Source: Actinomycetota bacterium (lineage in GTDB: Bacteria; Actinomycetota; Thermoleophilia; Gaiellales; Gaiellaceae). From it: 46,382 bases of DNA. Under the pieces are notes generated by a model. That model was not told the origin of the DNA. It saw only the letters and a list, made by a program, of their open reading frames with translations, and did no database searches. Numbering within the stretch: position 1 is the stretch's first letter; each line of letters opens with the position of its first letter. The stretch covers positions 1 to 46,382 of the forward strand of contig PMOB01000029.1 in the NCBI GenBank assembly GCA_003161615.1. The letters run 5' to 3'. A program made the position numbers and the translations under genes. This document shows positions 8,521 to 15,950 of the stretch, piece after piece.

Positions 8521-9899
8521 GCGACCACCATCGCACCGCCGCCGCGCCGCGGATCGCCGCCCGCTGCGAGCGAGCCGTCGCCCCGCACCTCGACCGCGGA
8601 GACGCCGCCGAAGAAGAGGTTCCGCTCCCGCCAGCGGACGACGGGATAGCCGGCCGCCTCGAGCTCGTCCGCCGCCGCCGGATCCTCGCAATGCGCCACG
8701 CCCGATTCGAGATGGACGCGCGGCGCCTCGACGGCCTCCTCCACCCCAAGCCCGCGTGCAACGACGTTCGCCACGACCTGGAGGATCGCGCCTCGGAGGC
8801 GGGCACTGCCGGCGGAGCCGACGACGAGCCGCGGCCGTCCCTCCCGCAGGAAGAGCGACGGCGCCATCATCGAGGCGAGCCGCTCGCCCGGGTGAGCCGC
8901 GCCCGCGAGGTCGGCCTCGCCCAGCATGTTGTTGAGGTGGATGCCCGTACCGGGCACGACGACCCCGCTTCCAGATCCGAGCGAGCAGGAGAGCGAGGCA
9001 GCATCGCCGTCCGCGTCGAGGACGGAGATGTGCGTCGTGCCGCGGAGCGGGCTCGAGCTGCGCGCCTCCTCTTGCGCCGCCATCGCGCGCGCGATCGCGA
9101 GCGGCCCCGGGCCGGAATCGCCGAGCGACTCGAGCCCGACGGCGAGCAGGCGGCCGCCGGACGACGGTGGGGGATTCGTCCGGAACTCGCCGCCGCGGTA
9201 CGGCGCGGCGAGCGGCTCGCGCTCGACCACCTCGTAGCCCGCGAGATCCTCGAGCGTGAGCGGGACGTGGGCGGCGATCCGTTCTGCGAGCTCGCCGCGG
9301 TAGAGGGCGTCCGGGCCTTCCGCCGCGAGCCGGTCGAGCGTCTCCGCGAGCTCCGGAGCGACGAAGCGCTCACCCGCGTCGAGGGCGCGTCCCGGCCCGT
9401 ACAGAGCGTCGCCCTCGGGCGAGTGGCGGAGCAGCGGGTCGAGGATCCGGTGGAGGTAGGCGCGCGGAGCGTCCATGACCACGCCCGCCCGCGCGAGCCG
9501 CGCCGCGGGAGCGAGTAGTTCCGGCCACGGAACGCTGCCGAAACGGCAATGCGCCTCCCACAGACCCTTCGCGACCCCGGGGACCGCGACCGCCGCCGGC
9601 CCGGTGCGGAAGACCTGTTGTGTGTCTCCGTCGAAGTCCACCGCGAGCTCGAGCAGCTCCGTCTCCCCCGCCGGCCGCGCAGGCACGGCGACGAAGAAGT
9701 CGAGCAGCCGCGTCCTGCCTTCGCGGGCGTCGTGGGCGAGGAGGAAGCCGCCGCCGCCCGGGCCGGTGAGCGGGCTCTCGCAGACCCAGGAGACGGCCGC
9801 CGCAGCGATGCACGCGTCGATGGCGTTGCCGCCCGCGCGCAGGACGTCCGCCCCCGCCTCGGCGGTGAGCGGATGGCCCGCCGCGATCGCGCCTTTCAC
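8517..9899 (-). CDS. Gamma-glutamyltransferase-family Ntn hydrolase, no signal peptide
   Basis: A 460-residue member of the GGT family, which cleaves gamma-glutamyl bonds of glutathione-like compounds after autoproteolysis. The nucleophile Thr is in GTTHISV (T288), and GSGVVVPGTGIHLNNML matches the small-subunit core. The N-terminus AAGHPLTAEAGADVL is the usual mature GGT start, so the export signal of secreted GGTs is absent. Where classical GGTs have an Arg-Glu pair for the glutamate carboxylate, this one reads LLDFFVAVPARP, so its acyl donor may not be gamma-glutamyl. The GTG at 9899 is supported by a TACGCT hexamer seven bases upstream. First gene of the cluster down to 5460. Confidence 0.85.
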   Translation of the reverse strand: MKGAIAAGHPLTAEAGADVLRAGGNAIDACIAAAAVSWVCESPLTGPGGGGFLLAHDAREGRTRLLDFFVAVPARPAGETELLELAVDFDGDTQQVFRTGPAAVAVPGVAKGLWEAHCRFGSVPWPELLAPAARLARAGVVMDAPRAYLHRILDPLLRHSPEGDALYGPGRALDAGERFVAPELAETLDRLAAEGPDALYRGELAERIAAHVPLTLEDLAGYEVVEREPLAAPYRGGEFRTNPPPSSGGRLLAVGLESLGDSGPGPLAIARAMAAQEEARSSSPLRGTTHISVLDADGDAASLSCSLGSGSGVVVPGTGIHLNNMLGEADLAGAAHPGERLASMMAPSLFLREGRPRLVVGSAGSARLRGAILQVVANVVARGLGVEEAVEAPRVHLESGVAHCEDPAAADELEAAGYPVVRWRERNLFFGGVSAVEVRGDGSLAAGGDPRRGGGAMVVA

Positions 9900-9906
9900 G
9901 GCGCGG

Positions 9907-9916
9907 AGCGTACGCT
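9907..9916. promoter_or_regulatory. Palindromic bidirectional -10 element between divergent genes
   Basis: AGCGTACGCT is a perfect palindrome. It supplies TACGCT on each strand, the two hexamers sharing the central TA. Each hexamer is seven bases from its start codon: GTG at 9899 on the minus strand and ATG at 9924 on the plus strand. The whole intergenic spacer is 24 bases. Both transcripts would be leaderless. The same geometry recurs at 45265-45274. Confidence 0.65.
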
Positions 9917-9923
9917 TGCGCGC

Positions 9924-11459
9924 ATGCTGGCGCGCCATCGTGAGGCGCTCGTCGCCGCCGGGGCCGCCGCCTTCGTCGCCGCCCTCCTCGCGTGGCTCGG
10001 TCCGCCCGGCACCGACTTCGCGGCGCACGCCTACCAGCTCGTGCTCTTCCAGCGGCACGGCTTCACGCTCTGGGACAACTACTGGTACGCGGGCCGCTAC
10101 GCGTTCGTCGGCTACAGCGTCCTCTACTACCCGCTCGCCGCCGCGCTCGGGATCCGTCTGCTCGCGGTGCTGACCATGGCGCTCGGCGCGGCCGCGTTCG
10201 CCGAGGTCGTGACGCGGGAGTGGGGAACGGCCGCGCGCTGGGCGAGCCGGAGCTTCGCGGTCTTCTGGGCGGGATTCGTCCTCACCGCGGCGTTTCCGTT
10301 CGCGCTCGGACTCGCGCTCGCGTTGCTCGCTATCTGCGCGCTGCAGGTGCAACGGCGCTGGCTGTTCGCAGCGCTGACGTTGCTTGTTTTCGCGGCTAGC
10401 CCGGTCGCGCTCGTCTTGCTCGCCGTCGTCCTCGTCGGCGCCGCCGCAGCACGCCGCCCGCAGCTCGTGCCGGCGCTCGCTCTCGCACTCGCCGTCGCGC
10501 TCGAGCTCGGTTTGCTGTGGCTCTTCCCGAGCGGCGGGCACTATCCGTTTCCGGCTTCGGAGGCCGGCGCGGCGCTCGGCTTCTGCGCTGCGGCTCTCCT
10601 CTGCACCTGGCGCGTCGAGCAGGCGCGGCTCCTCCGCTATGTCTTTGCGGCGTACGCCCTCGGCATCGCGATCGTTTGGCTCGTTCCAGCGACTCTCGGG
10701 GAGAACGTCGCCCGCGTCCGCTACCTCGCCTTCCCCCTCGCGCTGCTCGTTCTCGCGCTACGGCGCTGGCGCCCGTTGCCCGTCGCCGTTCTCGTCGCCG
10801 CCGCGGCACTGGCCTGGAACGTGACGCCGCTCGCGCAGGGCTGGAATCGCGGCGCCGCCGACCTGACGAAGAACGCGGCCGTGTGGCGGACGACGCTCAG
10901 GTACCTCCACGCTCATCTGAAGCCGGGTTACCGCGTGGAGGCGGTGGACACCACGGCGCACTGGCCCGCCTACTACCTCGCGGAGGCGGGGATCCCGATC
11001 GTGCGCGGCTGGTTCCGGCAGGACGACTTCCCGACGGACTCGCTCCTCTACCGGCAGTTCACCGCGGCCGAGTACCTCCGCTGGCTGCGCTCGCTCGGCG
11101 TGGCGTACGTCGTCCTCTCGGACGCGCCGCCGGACTACAGCTCACGCCGCGAGGCGGGGCTCGTCCAGGAACTCTGGGCCCACGGCCTCTACCGCGCGTT
11201 CGTCGACGCGCACGTGACGGTATTCGCCGTGAAGGATCCTCGCCCGATCGTGACGGGGCCGGGCAGCCCGAGGCTCCTGACTCTCCGTCAGGCGACGTTC
11301 ACGGCCCGCGTCCCGCGCGCAGGCGCCTACCGGATCGCCATCCACTGGTCGCGCTGGTGGCACGCGTCGACCGGCCGTCTCTCGCGCAGGGCAGACGGGA
11401 TGATCGAGCTGCGGACGTCCGGCCCGGCGACCGTCCGGATCTCGTTCCGCGTCGGCTAG
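9924..11459 (+). CDS. Polytopic membrane protein, possible GT-C-fold glycosyltransferase
   Basis: A 511-residue protein with about ten membrane segments in residues 8-310 and a soluble C-terminal part of about 200 residues with beta-rich stretches. The first extracytoplasmic loop has GTDFAAHAYQ, and an acidic residue here followed by aromatic-rich sequence (LWDNYWYAGRY) recalls GT-C polyprenyl-phosphate-sugar glycosyltransferases. That assignment is inference from topology and loop position; I recognise no diagnostic motif. Start chosen from the TACGCT hexamer seven bases upstream. The stop abuts the stop of the opposing nitroreductase gene with no bases between. Confidence 0.7.
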   Translation: MLARHREALVAAGAAAFVAALLAWLGPPGTDFAAHAYQLVLFQRHGFTLWDNYWYAGRYAFVGYSVLYYPLAAALGIRLLAVLTMALGAAAFAEVVTREWGTAARWASRSFAVFWAGFVLTAAFPFALGLALALLAICALQVQRRWLFAALTLLVFAASPVALVLLAVVLVGAAAARRPQLVPALALALAVALELGLLWLFPSGGHYPFPASEAGAALGFCAAALLCTWRVEQARLLRYVFAAYALGIAIVWLVPATLGENVARVRYLAFPLALLVLALRRWRPLPVAVLVAAAALAWNVTPLAQGWNRGAADLTKNAAVWRTTLRYLHAHLKPGYRVEAVDTTAHWPAYYLAEAGIPIVRGWFRQDDFPTDSLLYRQFTAAEYLRWLRSLGVAYVVLSDAPPDYSSRREAGLVQELWAHGLYRAFVDAHVTVFAVKDPRPIVTGPGSPRLLTLRQATFTARVPRAGAYRIAIHWSRWWHASTGRLSRRADGMIELRTSGPATVRISFRVG

Positions 11460-11951
11460 CTAGGAGACTTCGCGGACGAGCTCGGCGAGCGGCTTGCGGT
11501 TCGCGCCCTCCGACCACTCTGCGGCGGTCCGGGCGGTGACGTCGCGCAGCCGCGCCGGGTAGCCGAAGGAGAGGATCGCGCGCACGTCGCCGCCGCAGAT
11601 CTCCGCCGCCGCGTCCTCGTCGCGGACGCCGTTCGGGCAGGAGACGACGCCCTGCTCCCAGGCGGCGAGCATCATGTTCTGGGCGCAGCGGCCGGTGTCG
11701 AAGCCGCCGGCCTCGCCGACGATCGCCACGACGAGCGCCGCGGTACGGACGTTCTCCGGCGCATAGACCGCGTCGGCGAGACGCTCCTTCGCCGCGCCGC
11801 CGACGAGCACGAACTCCCAGCGCTGCTTGTTCTTCGAGCTCCCTGCGAGCCGCCCGGCGTCGAGGATGCGGCCGCGCACGTCGTCCGGGATCGGCGTCTC
11901 GGCGTACGCGCGCTTGTCGCGCTTCGACGCGATGGCGAGGTACGTCTCCAC
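11460..11951 (-). CDS. Nitroreductase-family flavoprotein
   Basis: A short, 163-residue member of the FMN-dependent nitroreductase fold. Visible features are the N-terminal SKRDKRAYAETPIPDDV, where a basic residue pattern contacts FMN, and DAGRLAGSSKNKQRWEFVLV, the second family block. A GFDTGRCAQNMMLAAWEQGV helix lies at the dimer interface, and a C-terminal ILSFGYP follows. The exact substrate (nitroaromatic, quinone or other) is not predictable. The GTG start is 16 bases after ftsZ, so it appears to be the last gene of the parA-ftsZ operon. Confidence 0.82.
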   Translation of the reverse strand: METYLAIASKRDKRAYAETPIPDDVRGRILDAGRLAGSSKNKQRWEFVLVGGAAKERLADAVYAPENVRTAALVVAIVGEAGGFDTGRCAQNMMLAAWEQGVVSCPNGVRDEDAAAEICGGDVRAILSFGYPARLRDVTARTAAEWSEGANRKPLAELVREVS

Positions 11952-11967
11952 GGCTACGCCGCGGAGC

Positions 11968-13407
11968 TCAGGTGCGGAGGAAGGACGGGACGTCGAGGTC
12001 GTCGTCGCCGCCCGACTTGCGCCTCGTGCCCGGCAGCGACCAGCCGGAGCCTTCGGTGCGGGTCGTCCGCCGGCCGCGTCCGCCGAAGCCCGTCGCGACG
12101 ACGGTCACCCAGACCTGGCCCGCGAGCCGGTCGTCGACGGTGGCGCCGAAGATGATGTTCGTGTCCTCGGTCGCGGCCGCGCGAATCGTCTCCGCGGCCT
12201 CGTTCACCTCGACGAGCGTGAGGTCGTCGCCGCCGGCGATCGAGAGGAGGATCCCGCTCGCGCCGGTGATCTCGGCGTCGATGAGCGGCGAGCGCAGTGC
12301 CCGCTCGGCCGCCTCGCGTGCACGGCCTTCCCCGTCCGAGGACGAGAAGCCGATGCCCATGAGCGCCGAGTCCGAGTTGGCCATGATCGTGCGCACGTCC
12401 GCAAAGTCGAGGTTGATCAGGCCCGGCAGCGTGATCAGGTCTGTGATGCCCTGCACGCCCTGGCGGAGGACGTCGTCTGCGACCTTGAACGCGTCGAGCA
12501 TCGACGTCGAGCGCTCGAGCACCTCGAGGAGGCGGTCGTTCGGGATGACGATCGTCGTGTCGCAGGCGGCCCGCAGCTCGGCGATGCCCTGCTCGGCCTG
12601 CGCGCGCCGTTTCGTTCCTTCGAACCGGAACGGGGTCGTGACAATGCCGACGGTCAGCGCGCCGATCTCGCGCGCGATCTTGGCGACGACGGGAGCGGCG
12701 CCGGAGCCTGTCCCGCCACCCTCGCCGGCGGCGACGAAGACCATGTCCGCGCCGCGCAGCTCCTGCCGCAGCTCGTCGTAGTCCTCCTCCGCGGCCTTAC
12801 GGCCGACCTCGGGATCCGAGCCGGAGCCGAGGCCCTGGGTCAGCTCCTGGCCGATGTGGATCTTCGCCGGCGCGTCGCTCGCGTGGAGCGCCTGCATGTC
12901 GGTGTTGACCGCGACGAACTCGACCTGGCTGATGCCGGCGTCGATCATCCGGTTGACGGCGTTGATGCCGGCGCCGCCGACGCCGATCACCTTGATCACG
13001 GCGAGGTACGCGCCCGCGTCGGCGGCTGCGCGGTGCAGTCGCGGTGGCGACTCGGGGAGCGGATCGACGAAACGGGAGGCCGGCGGCATCTCGATCTTGA
13101 TCTCCGGCGGCGGAGGCGGTGGCGCAACTTCGGGCTCGGGCTCAGGCTCGGGCTCGTGAACCGGCGCAGCCGGCGGCTCGACCTCGGCCGCGGCGTCTTC
13201 CTCCCAGCTCGGCACGTGCTCGACCGTCCGCTCCTCCGGCTCGGCCACTGGGCTTGACGACTCGGCAGCGGGCGCCGCGGTCGCGGCGTCCTCAACCGGT
13301 GCTGGCTCGGTCTCGCCGCGCTGCTCGGCCTGCCGCTGGGCGGCCTCGGTCGCACGGAAGAGCTCCGCTAGCGGGCCCTCACGCATGCTGGCGCGCCGAC
13401 GCGCCAT
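11968..13407 (-). CDS. ftsZ: Cell division GTPase FtsZ with a long N-terminal extension
   Basis: A 479-residue FtsZ, the tubulin-like GTPase that forms the division ring. The GTPase core begins with [16 protein letters not shown] near residue 136; the tubulin signature GEGGGTGSG is near 230, and the T7 loop [11 protein letters not shown] follows. The C-terminus LDVPSFLRT is the conserved peptide that binds membrane anchors. Unusual is a roughly 125-residue N-terminal extension before the core: a basic helix ([16 protein letters not shown]), then an acidic Pro/Glu/Ala-rich region with EPEPEPEPE and PPPPPP runs. The ATG at 13407 is fixed by a GGAGGTG four bases upstream, inside parA; the reading frames overlap by 29 bases. 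Confidence 0.96.
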   Translation of the reverse strand: MARRRASMREGPLAELFRATEAAQRQAEQRGETEPAPVEDAATAAPAAESSSPVAEPEERTVEHVPSWEEDAAAEVEPPAAPVHEPEPEPEPEVAPPPPPPEIKIEMPPASRFVDPLPESPPRLHRAAADAGAYLAVIKVIGVGGAGINAVNRMIDAGISQVEFVAVNTDMQALHASDAPAKIHIGQELTQGLGSGSDPEVGRKAAEEDYDELRQELRGADMVFVAAGEGGGTGSGAAPVVAKIAREIGALTVGIVTTPFRFEGTKRRAQAEQGIAELRAACDTTIVIPNDRLLEVLERSTSMLDAFKVADDVLRQGVQGITDLITLPGLINLDFADVRTIMANSDSALMGIGFSSSDGEGRAREAAERALRSPLIDAEITGASGILLSIAGGDDLTLVEVNEAAETIRAAATEDTNIIFGATVDDRLAGQVWVTVVATGFGGRGRRTTRTEGSGWSLPGTRRKSGGDDDLDVPSFLRT

Positions 13408-14149
13408 TGAGCACCTCCTTCGCGAGGTCACGGTACATCTCTGCCGCGTCGCCGCTCGGGTCGTACTTCATGATCGACTGCCCCTTCACCGGCGCTTCCG
13501 CGTAGCGAATCGTCTTGCGGATCTTCGTCTCGAGGACGAGGTCGCCGAAGTTCTCCTTCAGGATCTCGACTGCCTCGCGCGAGTGCAGGAGCCTCTTGTC
13601 GAACATCGTCGGGAGGATGCCCTGAATCGAGACGCGCGGGTTGAGGTTCTCGCGGATCATCGAGAGCGTGTTCTCGAGCTGGACGAGCCCGCGCAGCGAG
13701 AGGTACTCGCACTGGACGGGGACGATGACGCCGTCCGCGGCGACGAGCGCGTTGATCGTCAGCAGGCCGAGCGACGGCGGCGTGTCGATGAGCATGAAGT
13801 CGTAGCTCTCGCGGAGCGGTGCGAGCGCCTTCTCGAGGGCGCGCTCGCGGCCGATCATCGCGGCGAGCGCGAGCTCGGCGCCGGCGAGGTCGATCGAGGA
13901 GACGGCGACGTCGATCTCGTTCGTCCGCACGATCTCGCTGATCGGAAGCTTGTGGACGAGGACGTCGAACATCGAGCGGTCGATCTCGTCCGGATTCCAG
14001 CCCTGCGACATCGTGAGGTTGCCCTGCGGGTCGAGGTCGACCGCGAGCACGCGCAGGCCGGTCTCGGCGAGCGCGACGCCGAGGTTGAGCGTCGTCGTCG
14101 TCTTGGCGACGCCGCCCTTCTGGTTGGCGAAGGCGATGACCCTGGCCAT
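13379..14149 (-). CDS. parA: ParA/Soj-family chromosome-partitioning ATPase
   Basis: A 256-residue ParA/MinD-superfamily ATPase. The deviant Walker A motif [10 protein letters not shown] is at residues 11-20, followed by the [11 protein letters not shown] loop and [17 protein letters not shown]. There is no N-terminal helix-turn-helix, as in chromosomal Soj proteins. No parB gene is visible next to it; the partner instead is ftsZ, overlapping by 29 bases, suggesting a role in placing the division ring or coupling segregation to division (inference). I start at [10 protein letters not shown]; an in-frame ATG at 14209 with an AAAGG upstream would add 20 residues and cannot be excluded. Confidence 0.93.
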   Translation of the reverse strand: MARVIAFANQKGGVAKTTTTLNLGVALAETGLRVLAVDLDPQGNLTMSQGWNPDEIDRSMFDVLVHKLPISEIVRTNEIDVAVSSIDLAGAELALAAMIGRERALEKALAPLRESYDFMLIDTPPSLGLLTINALVAADGVIVPVQCEYLSLRGLVQLENTLSMIRENLNPRVSIQGILPTMFDKRLLHSREAVEILKENFGDLVLETKIRKTIRYAEAPVKGQSIMKYDPSGDAAEMYRDLAKEVLNGASARQHA

Positions 14150-14252
14150 CGTCGGACCGCTATCCGCCGCCCGCGCGAGCGGACGGGGCAATAACCGCGT
14201 GAGCGCCATCCCGGCTGACCTTTCGTAGCGTCGTAATCGACTCCTTCTCCAC

Positions 14253-14258
14253 TAGGTT
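14253..14258 (+). promoter_or_regulatory. Probable -10 hexamer of the DHA2 exporter gene
   Basis: TAGGTT lies seven bases before the ATG at 14266, placing the transcription start at or next to the start codon. No ribosome binding site is visible. Confidence 0.6.
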
Positions 14259-14265
14259 ACGGCGG

Positions 14266-15738
14266 ATGGAGCGGAAGTGGCGGGTGCTCATCGTTGTCTG
14301 CGTCGCGGTGTTCATGCTTCTCCTGGACATCACGGTAGTCAACGTCGCGCTGCCGAACATCCAAAGCGAGCTGCACACTTCGTTCACCGACCTGCAATGG
14401 GTGGTGGACGCGTACGCGTTGACGCTCGCCGCGACGATGCTCAACGCCGGCTCGCTCGGGGACTTGCTCGGTCGCAAGCGCGTGTTTCTCGTCGCGATAG
14501 GGCTCTTCACCTTGGCGTCCGCACTGTGCGGCTCGGCGAACTCGCCGATCTTCCTGATCCTCGCGCGCGGCGCGCAGGGAATCGGCGGCGCCGGGATGTT
14601 CGCGGTCTCGCTCGCAATCATCTCCCAGGAGTTCCACGGGAAGGAACGCGGCTCGGCGTTCGGGATCTGGGGTGCGACGGTCGGCCTCGCGGTGGCGATC
14701 GGCCCGCTCGTCGGCGGTGCGCTCACGACGTACGCCGGCTGGCGCTGGATCTTCTTCGTCAACGTCCCGATCGGAGTCGCCGTCGTCGCCGGCGGACTGC
14801 GCGAGCTCGTCGAGTCGCGAAACGAGGAGGCGGGACGCTTCGACCTGCCGGGCTTCCTCACCTTGACCGCGGGACTGTTCGCGCTCGTGTTCGGGCTCTT
14901 CCGCGGCAACGACTGGGGCTGGTCGAGCGGACGCGTCGTCGGACTGTTCGCCGCGGCTGCGGTGCTGCTCGTCGCGTTCGCGGTGATCGAGTTGCGGCAG
15001 AGGTCACCGATGTTCGACTTCCACCTCTTCCGCGTGCCGACCTTCGCCGGCGCGCAGATCACCGCCTTCGCGATCTCGTCGGGGATGTTCGCGCAGTTCC
15101 TCTTCCTGGCGCTCTACCTCGAGAGCGTGCTCGGGTACTCCGCGGTCAAGACGGGCGTGATCTTTCTGCCGCTCTCGCTCGTCTCGTTCGTCGTGGCTCC
15201 CATCGCGGGACGACTGTCGGCGCGCTTCCCGGTTCGTTGGTTCCTCGGCGGCGGGCTTGCCCTGACGGGCGGGGCGCTCCTGCTGATGCACGGGCTCACG
15301 CTCTCCTCGACCGCATCGACGCTCATGCCCGGCTTCATCCTCGGCGGGATCGGGATCGGGCTTGTCAACGCGCCGCTCGCCGCGACGGCCGTGAGCGTCG
15401 TCGAGCCGCAGCGGGCCGGGATGGCATCGGGCATCAACAACACGTTCCGCCAGATCGGGATCGCGACGGGAATCGCAGCGCTCGGCGCGATCTTCCAGAG
15501 CCGGATCGCGGCGCATCTCGCGGCCCACCCTCCCGTCATCGGTGGCTTCCCCGTCTCCGCGCAGGCGATCGCGTCCGGCAATGTCCGCGGGCAGGCGGCC
15601 AGTGCCGACTTCATCTACGGCCTCAACTCGATCCTCTTCGTCGCCGCCTTCGTCCTCTTCGCGGGCGCGATCCTCGCCTTCCTACTCGTGCGCGAGAAGG
15701 ACTTCGTCGCGAGCGGTCCCGCGGCCGCCGGCCACTAA
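14266..15738 (+). CDS. MFS drug exporter, DHA2 (EmrB/QacA) family
   Basis: A 490-residue proton-coupled efflux pump with about 14 membrane segments. The first helix ends in LLLDITVVNVALPNI (family motif D1), the second loop has GSLGDLLGRKRVF (MFS motif A), and GPLVGGALTTYAGWRWIFFVNVPIG is motif C plus the following loop. The length is typical of the DHA2 family. The substrate is unknown and no local repressor gene adjoins it. Its 3' end overlaps the opposing 75-residue gene by 57 bases. It is a paralogue of the exporter at 42333. Confidence 0.93.
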   Translation: MERKWRVLIVVCVAVFMLLLDITVVNVALPNIQSELHTSFTDLQWVVDAYALTLAATMLNAGSLGDLLGRKRVFLVAIGLFTLASALCGSANSPIFLILARGAQGIGGAGMFAVSLAIISQEFHGKERGSAFGIWGATVGLAVAIGPLVGGALTTYAGWRWIFFVNVPIGVAVVAGGLRELVESRNEEAGRFDLPGFLTLTAGLFALVFGLFRGNDWGWSSGRVVGLFAAAAVLLVAFAVIELRQRSPMFDFHLFRVPTFAGAQITAFAISSGMFAQFLFLALYLESVLGYSAVKTGVIFLPLSLVSFVVAPIAGRLSARFPVRWFLGGGLALTGGALLLMHGLTLSSTASTLMPGFILGGIGIGLVNAPLAATAVSVVEPQRAGMASGINNTFRQIGIATGIAALGAIFQSRIAAHLAAHPPVIGGFPVSAQAIASGNVRGQAASADFIYGLNSILFVAAFVLFAGAILAFLLVREKDFVASGPAAAGH

Positions 15739-15909
15739 GAGCGCCTCGGCAGCAGCACGGGCGCGCGGGTCGCGCTCCCGGTCGGCCCACTCGGCCGCCT
15801 CGCGGACGAGCTCGCGTAGCTCGGCGAGGAGCGACGGCGCGTCGCCGCCCTCGCGTTCGAGCGCCTCGATCCGCTCGAGCCGGGCCAGCACCGCACGCGC
15901 TTCCTCCAT
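15682..15909 (-). CDS. Small helical protein, unknown function (75 residues)
   Basis: A short, highly charged, Ala/Glu/Leu/Arg-rich protein, MEEARAVLARLERIEALER onwards, predicted to be mostly alpha-helical with heptad-like leucines, perhaps a coiled coil. It has no recognised domain. The ATG is preceded by TACCTT with a six-base gap, the same arrangement as other starts here, which is the best argument that it is real. It overlaps the 3' end of the exporter on the other strand. It sits 41 bases downstream of the 403-residue gene. Confidence 0.55.
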   Translation of the reverse strand: MEEARAVLARLERIEALEREGGDAPSLLAELRELVREAAEWADRERDPRARAAAEALLVAGGRGTARDEVLLAHE

Positions 15910-15915
15910 GTCCCG

Positions 15916-15921
15916 AAGGTA
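15916..15921 (-). promoter_or_regulatory. Probable -10 hexamer of the 75-residue gene
   Basis: TACCTT on the minus strand, six bases before the ATG at 15909; fits leaderless expression. Confidence 0.45.
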
Positions 15922-15950
15922 GGACAGAAGCCGTTACGTGTCTGTCGCGG

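Noticed and set aside
9900-9938. ATG at 9938 as the start of the GGT-like gene
   Set aside because: It would run into the divergent gene and add a basic tail not found in the family; the GTG at 9899 matches the family start and a -10 element.
13408-13431. Earlier ATG for ftsZ
   Set aside because: It lacks a binding site, whereas the ATG at 13407 has GGAGGTG four bases upstream.
14160-15062. 300-codon minus-strand frame opposite the DHA2 exporter
   Set aside because: Ser/Thr/Arg/Pro-rich shadow of the exporter without recognisable domains.
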